A stretch of 64,000 nt of DNA from Mucilaginibacter sp. SJ (GTDB taxonomy: Bacteria > Bacteroidota > Bacteroidia > Sphingobacteriales > Sphingobacteriaceae). The DNA lies in the NCBI RefSeq assembly GCF_028993635.1, contig NZ_CP118631.1, forward strand, positions 2,170,001 to 2,234,000, given 5' to 3'. This document shows positions 60,642 to 64,000 of this stretch, piece after piece (the first letter of the stretch is position 1; each line of letters opens with the position of its first letter). Both the position numbers and the translations under genes were made by a program. The notes beneath the pieces were generated by a model. It was not told where the DNA came from and searched no databases. It saw only the letters and a program-made list of their open reading frames with translations.

Positions 60642-61313
60642 TTGCAAGTGGAACAGCTAATAAAAGGTATATCTGACTGGTCGGAGGTTTGGGCGTTGCT
60701 CATTCCCCTGGCCATTCTTTGTTTAAGGAAAAAACAACCTGCTTTTAACAAACCTGTTGTTATATATTTATGGACAGCGCTGGCAATTAATGTAACTATT
60801 GATGCCATATGGAAGCTTAAAACAATTTTACCGCACCCATACAACACCAATAATTACCTGTATAATATCCATTCCATAATCAGGGTGTTATTATTCAGCT
60901 CTTTTTTTATAAAGTTAAACCAACAGTTTCTGTCCAAAACAAAAAGGATAGCGCCTTATATTTTTTTGGGGTTTGTGCTTATCAATTTCAGCTTTTATCA
61001 AAACTTTTTTGATTACGGACAATTGAGCAGCAGATTACTATCGTTTGAGGCTGTAATTATGATGTTTTATTGTATGCAGTATTATCTGTTTAAAATAACC
61101 GACGATGAAGAACCCGGTAAAAAACAGCCCGACTTTTGGATAGTAACCGGCCTGGGCATTTATTACACGGTAAACTTTTTCATTTTTCTGCTGTACAATG
61201 AACTCACACTGCGCCTGCACAACTTTGCCATAAGCCTGTGGAACATCCACAATTTCACCTATACCATTTTATGTATATTTATAGCGAAAGGGTTATATGA
61301 AACAAACGAATGA
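60642..61313 (+). CDS. Seven-helix membrane protein, probable sensor partner of the downstream kinase
   Basis: No ATG opens the frame near its start; TTG 60642 or GTG 60648 are possible. The 223-residue protein has about seven membrane helices, with LLIPLAILCLRKKQPAFNKP, HSIIRVLLFSSFFIKLNQQF and YTVNFFIFLLYNELTLRLHN. I recognise no exact family, but such 7TM proteins precede histidine kinases in this group. Its end overlaps the kinase ATG by 17 bp, so translation is coupled and the two likely form one sensor. Confidence 0.75.
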   Translation: MQVEQLIKGISDWSEVWALLIPLAILCLRKKQPAFNKPVVIYLWTALAINVTIDAIWKLKTILPHPYNTNNYLYNIHSIIRVLLFSSFFIKLNQQFLSKTKRIAPYIFLGFVLINFSFYQNFFDYGQLSSRLLSFEAVIMMFYCMQYYLFKITDDEEPGKKQPDFWIVTGLGIYYTVNFFIFLLYNELTLRLHNFAISLWNIHNFTYTILCIFIAKGLYETNE

Positions 61314-62103
61314 CGATATCAGGCTCCTGCTCTTTATGGGTATTGCGGTTATGCTTTCCTTATTCGCGAGTATATTGCTCATTTTTATTTTTTTTCAGCG
61401 TAAAAAATACCAGTACCAGCAAAAAATACAAAAGTTGCATCAAACCCAGCAAAACCAGTTAATAGAAGCGGCTGTACGCAGCGAGGAGACAGAGCGTCAC
61501 CGCATTGCTGAAGAGTTACATGATGAAGTGGGCGCCATTTTATCGGCGTCAAAGCTGCATTTGCAGGGAGTAAAGATCAATGTTATTGATAAAAACAATG
61601 GGCCAAGGTATGAAAAAGGACAGGAACTGCTTGATATGGCTATTAAACAGGTACGGGGCATTTCGCACAACCTGCATTCAAGTATCCTGAAAGAGTTCGG
61701 GTTAAATGAAGCTATCAGGCATTTTACCGAAAAAATAACAAACAATGATCTCATATTTATTACCACCGATCTTGATGATTCATATACAACCCAGGCTAAT
61801 GAAAATGATATCAGCATATACCGCATGGTGCAGGAGTTAATGAACAATATCCTTAAACATGCCAGGCCTAAAAAAATACACATCACGTCAGCTTATAACC
61901 AGGATGCTTTGAACATCAGTATTTTTCACAATGGAAAAGGGTTAAGCCATGAACAATATGAAGAACTAAAGTTTAATAAGCAGGGCCTTGGCCTCAAAGC
62001 TATCCAAACCCGTATTATTTTGCTGAAAGGCGAGGTATCATTTAATTACAAGCCCGAAGGATATTACATTAACATCAGTATCCCCCGAACAATTACTATT
62101 TAA
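61297..62103 (+). CDS. Sensor histidine kinase of NarL-partner type (HisKA_3)
   Basis: The 268-residue kinase has one membrane helix (about 9-33), a short coiled coil, a HisKA_3 domain with ERHRIAEELHDEVGAILSAS (acceptor His75) and an HATPase_c domain (MVQELMNNILKHARPKKIHI, GLGLKAIQTRIILLKG). It has no own sensor domain, so the preceding 7TM protein is the likely input module. The LuxR-type regulator 26 bp downstream is its partner. Confidence 0.93.
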   Translation: MKQTNDDIRLLLFMGIAVMLSLFASILLIFIFFQRKKYQYQQKIQKLHQTQQNQLIEAAVRSEETERHRIAEELHDEVGAILSASKLHLQGVKINVIDKNNGPRYEKGQELLDMAIKQVRGISHNLHSSILKEFGLNEAIRHFTEKITNNDLIFITTDLDDSYTTQANENDISIYRMVQELMNNILKHARPKKIHITSAYNQDALNISIFHNGKGLSHEQYEELKFNKQGLGLKAIQTRIILLKGEVSFNYKPEGYYINISIPRTITI

Positions 62104-62129
62104 CCATTATAACAATCAAAAATAAGGCG

Positions 62130-62777
62130 ATGAAACCTATTAAAATTGCCATAGCCGATGATTATACCATATACAGGGACGGCCTCAAAATTGGACTTAC
62201 CCAGGATGAGAACCTGGAAGTTATGCTTGAGGCCGGCGATGGTGAAGACCTGATAAAAGGCATTGAAACCAATATGCCCGATGTAATTATCATGGACCTT
62301 AAAATGCCTGTTATGGATGGCATGGAAGCTACCAAACACATTAAAAAGAAGTATCCTGATATGAAAATTTTAGTGGTGACGATGTACGATGACGAAAAGT
62401 TCGTAATTCATTTAATGGAGATTGGCGCCAACGGATACTTGCTAAAAAACGCAGAAGCTGAAGAAATCAGGAAAGCGATATATTCGGTACACGAAACGGG
62501 CTATTACTTTAACAATATAGTAAGCAACGCGCTTTTAAAGAAATTGGTGATAAAAGGCAATATCAAACCATCCTTTAAAGAAGGCGTTGAACTCACCGAG
62601 CGGGAACAGGATGTACTGAAACTAATTTGTGCCGAAAAAACAGCTAATGAAATGGGTAAACAACTGTTCCTTAGTCCACGTTCGGTTGAAGGGATCAGGC
62701 AGCGCCTGATAGATAAGGTGGGCGTACGCAATACCGCCGGGCTGGTAATGTTTGCTGTAAAGAACGGCATAATATGA
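62130..62777 (+). CDS. NarL/FixJ-type response regulator with LuxR helix-turn-helix
   Basis: The 215-residue protein has a receiver domain at 1-118 (IKIAIADDYTIYRDGLKIGL), phospho-acceptor Asp56 (DVIIMDLKMPVMDGM) and a lysine in NGYLLKNAEAEEI. A LuxR HTH lies at about 150-212 (LTEREQDVLKLICAEKTANE, LFLSPRSVEGIRQRLIDKVG). It completes the 7TM, kinase, regulator operon. Regulated genes may include the upstream lipoprotein or PixA-type gene. Confidence 0.94.
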   Translation: MKPIKIAIADDYTIYRDGLKIGLTQDENLEVMLEAGDGEDLIKGIETNMPDVIIMDLKMPVMDGMEATKHIKKKYPDMKILVVTMYDDEKFVIHLMEIGANGYLLKNAEAEEIRKAIYSVHETGYYFNNIVSNALLKKLVIKGNIKPSFKEGVELTEREQDVLKLICAEKTANEMGKQLFLSPRSVEGIRQRLIDKVGVRNTAGLVMFAVKNGII

Positions 62778-62908
62778 TACTTTTTTTAAACTCAACTATG
62801 TCATTTGCATACTTTTTCAAAATAAAATTCCATTTTTTCAAACAAACACATACAATACACGCTTGCAATAAATCCAAAAAACGAATAATTAGTTTCTCCA
62901 TTTAATAA

Positions 62909-62928
62909 AAACATGATTTATCATGTTT
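62909..62928. promoter_or_regulatory. 20-bp palindrome upstream of the Crp/Fnr gene
   Basis: AAACATGATTTATCATGTTT has perfect 9-bp arms around TT and lies 121 bp before the Crp/Fnr ATG. Crp-family proteins often autoregulate through such dyads, although this sequence is not the E. coli consensus. Confidence 0.5.
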
Positions 62929-63049
62929 AAAATTGTCAAAATCAATAATTAGGAAAAAATCACTCAATTAAAAATCATTATTTTGATAGAAAATACAATT
63001 TTCATTGATATTTTTACAACAAAACATTGACTAATTGATAAAGATTTGA

Positions 63050-63745
63050 ATGAAAAGAAATATCCAGTGTGATAATCAAACCTGTCTTTTATGTAAAGGC
63101 TGTATAAAAGAGTGGTTGCCGGCAATTGCAGCCAACAAAAAAAACTTTAATGTAAAAAAAGGACAGGTTATTTTCAGTGAAGGCGACCCGGTGAAGGGAA
63201 TTTACTTTGTTTATGAAGGCAATGTGAAAGTTCATAAAAAATGGGGGCCGGATAAAGAGCTTATTATTCGCTTTGCCAATAAGGGAGCTATTTTTGGTCA
63301 CCGCGTACTGGGTAAACATGCCACCCACTACCCTATTTCGGCAACAGCTTTGGAAGCAGGCGTTATATGCTACATTGATATGGAGTTTTTTGAGGCTACT
63401 TTAAAAGTAAACCCTCAGTTTACCTACCAGCTAATGTTATTTTTTGCCGACGAGCTGCAGGAAGCAGAACGCAAGATGCGTAATCTTGCGCATATGCCGG
63501 TAAAGGGACGCGTGGCCCAGGCGCTCATAAGCCTCAAGAATCAGTTTGGTACAAACCCGGAAGGCCATATTGATGTAGAACTTACCCGGCAGGATCTGGC
63601 TTCATACGCCGGCGCCACTTACGAAACCGTTTTCAGGGTAGTTAATGAATTGATACAGGAAAAACTGATCAGCACCAACGGTAAAAAGATCAACATCACC
63701 AATTACGATAAGCTTTTCCTTTTGACGCAGGATGATGATCTGTAA
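63050..63745 (+). CDS. Crp/Fnr regulator with an N-terminal cysteine cluster
   Basis: The 231-residue protein starts with four cysteines in 12 residues, Cys7, Cys12, Cys15 and Cys18 (QCDNQTCLLCKGC), as in FNR proteins that carry an oxygen-sensitive iron-sulfur cluster. The cNMP-like domain spans about 30-140 (VKKGQVIFSEGDPVKGIYFV, GHRVLGKHATHYPIS). The helix-turn-helix spans about 165-220 (LTRQDLASYAGATYETVFRV). It is probably an oxygen or redox regulator. Spacing of the cysteines differs from E. coli FNR, so cluster binding is inferred. Confidence 0.9.
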   Translation: MKRNIQCDNQTCLLCKGCIKEWLPAIAANKKNFNVKKGQVIFSEGDPVKGIYFVYEGNVKVHKKWGPDKELIIRFANKGAIFGHRVLGKHATHYPISATALEAGVICYIDMEFFEATLKVNPQFTYQLMLFFADELQEAERKMRNLAHMPVKGRVAQALISLKNQFGTNPEGHIDVELTRQDLASYAGATYETVFRVVNELIQEKLISTNGKKINITNYDKLFLLTQDDDL

Positions 63746-63771
63746 AACGGGATAATTACTTCAAAATATTA

Positions 63772-64000
63772 TTACCTATTTGTCTTAAATGGGTTTACTA
63801 TTTTTAGCTGAGATTCAATGACCTGCCCATCATTCATATCTTCAGAATATAATATCAAGCATCCGGCCTCCAGTGCAGATGACACAATTATTGAATCAAA
63901 CAATTGAAAATCATATTTATTCATAATTTCCAGTGACCTTAACATCATTTGCTCGCTTACCGGAACATAAACACATTGCTGCAAATATGTTTTTACCAGG
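63772..64000 (-). CDS. PIN-domain (VapC-type) toxin, C-terminal part cut by window edge
   Basis: The minus frame is open from the right edge to the TAA at 63772-63774, and about 75 residues are visible. The end of a PIN domain is clear: KYDFQLFDSIIVSSALEAGC with its conserved Asp, then LYSEDMNDGQVIESQLKIVN with the late Asp pair. These acids bind metal for RNA cleavage in VapC toxins. The start and any antitoxin gene lie beyond base 64000. Confidence 0.85.
   Translation of the reverse strand, partial: LVKTYLQQCVYVPVSEQMMLRSLEIMNKYDFQLFDSIIVSSALEAGCLILYSEDMNDGQVIESQLKIVNPFKTNR

Noticed and set aside
1..64000. tRNA, rRNA, prophage, insertion sequence or integrated element
   Set aside because: I looked for cloverleaf ends, transposase motifs (DDE, Y1) and integrases and saw none; small RNA genes cannot be ruled out by eye.

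Overview
The window looks like chromosome of a Bacteroidota of the family Sphingobacteriaceae, most like Mucilaginibacter. The grounds are a SusC receptor with its own ECF sigma factor and FecR-type anti-sigma, many TonB-dependent functions, secreted glycoside hydrolases (GH43, GH9), LytTR and HisKA_2 signalling proteins, DUF6496, a UPF0173 hydrolase, moderate GC, weak Shine-Dalgarno signals, and the short intergenic repeats typical of this group. I saw no rRNA or tRNA gene, CRISPR array, IS transposase or prophage. Both window edges cut a gene.

Layout. 1-3.7 kb (minus): sigma factor, FecR and a SusC/TonB receptor cut by the left edge. 4.1-5.9 kb: LytS/LytTR two-component pair. 6.0-8.2 kb: DUF1223 protein, a 50-residue secreted peptide gene, a small secreted protein and a UPF0173 hydrolase. 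8.3-15.6 kb: Ohr peroxidase, a conserved exported protein, then an unusual block of three AhpD-like carboxymuconolactone decarboxylase (CMD) proteins around a TonB receptor and an MFS transporter. 16.1-20.1 kb: polysaccharide deacetylase, then a nitric-oxide module (flavohemoglobin, truncated globin, Rrf2/NsrR-like regulator) with a perfect 32-bp palindrome before the regulator. 20.1-23.1 kb: two sensor kinases with two small proteins and no response regulator. 23.7-31.3 kb: AraC, DoxX, HD hydrolase, Crp, SDR, GH43 with LacI, and a DUF922 HExxH protein. 31.5-41.3 kb: a long housekeeping cluster: giant TPR protein, barrel protein, HU-SPOR protein, ExbB, ExbD, TonB, FolC. 41.4-53.2 kb: mixed metabolic genes, including a tandem esterase pair, a class II cyclic-nucleotide phosphodiesterase, an old yellow enzyme and OsmC. 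53.4-57.5 kb: GH9 plus AGE epimerase operon. 57.8-64 kb: an unusual membrane protein, a PixA/AidA-family protein, a lipoprotein, a 7TM/histidine kinase/LuxR-regulator operon, a Crp/Fnr protein with an N-terminal cysteine cluster, and a PIN-domain toxin cut by the right edge.

The most novel signal is not a gene. At least six places carry short degenerate tandem repeats with a strict 7-bp period, often as two reverse-complementary arms around a spacer (5863-5947, 14440-14467, 39854-40016, 40697-40798, 52181-52269, 53329-53363). Two further AGTAGCAGTT-type repeats (38766-38995, 44932-45051) have a looser period. In one case seven perfect copies run into folC so that the last copy supplies its start codon, and two more heptamer tracts lie in frame inside folC. 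I do not recall a description of this repeat class in Bacteroidota. A second striking element is the ~100-bp nested palindrome between the sigma and anti-sigma genes (3034-3136).
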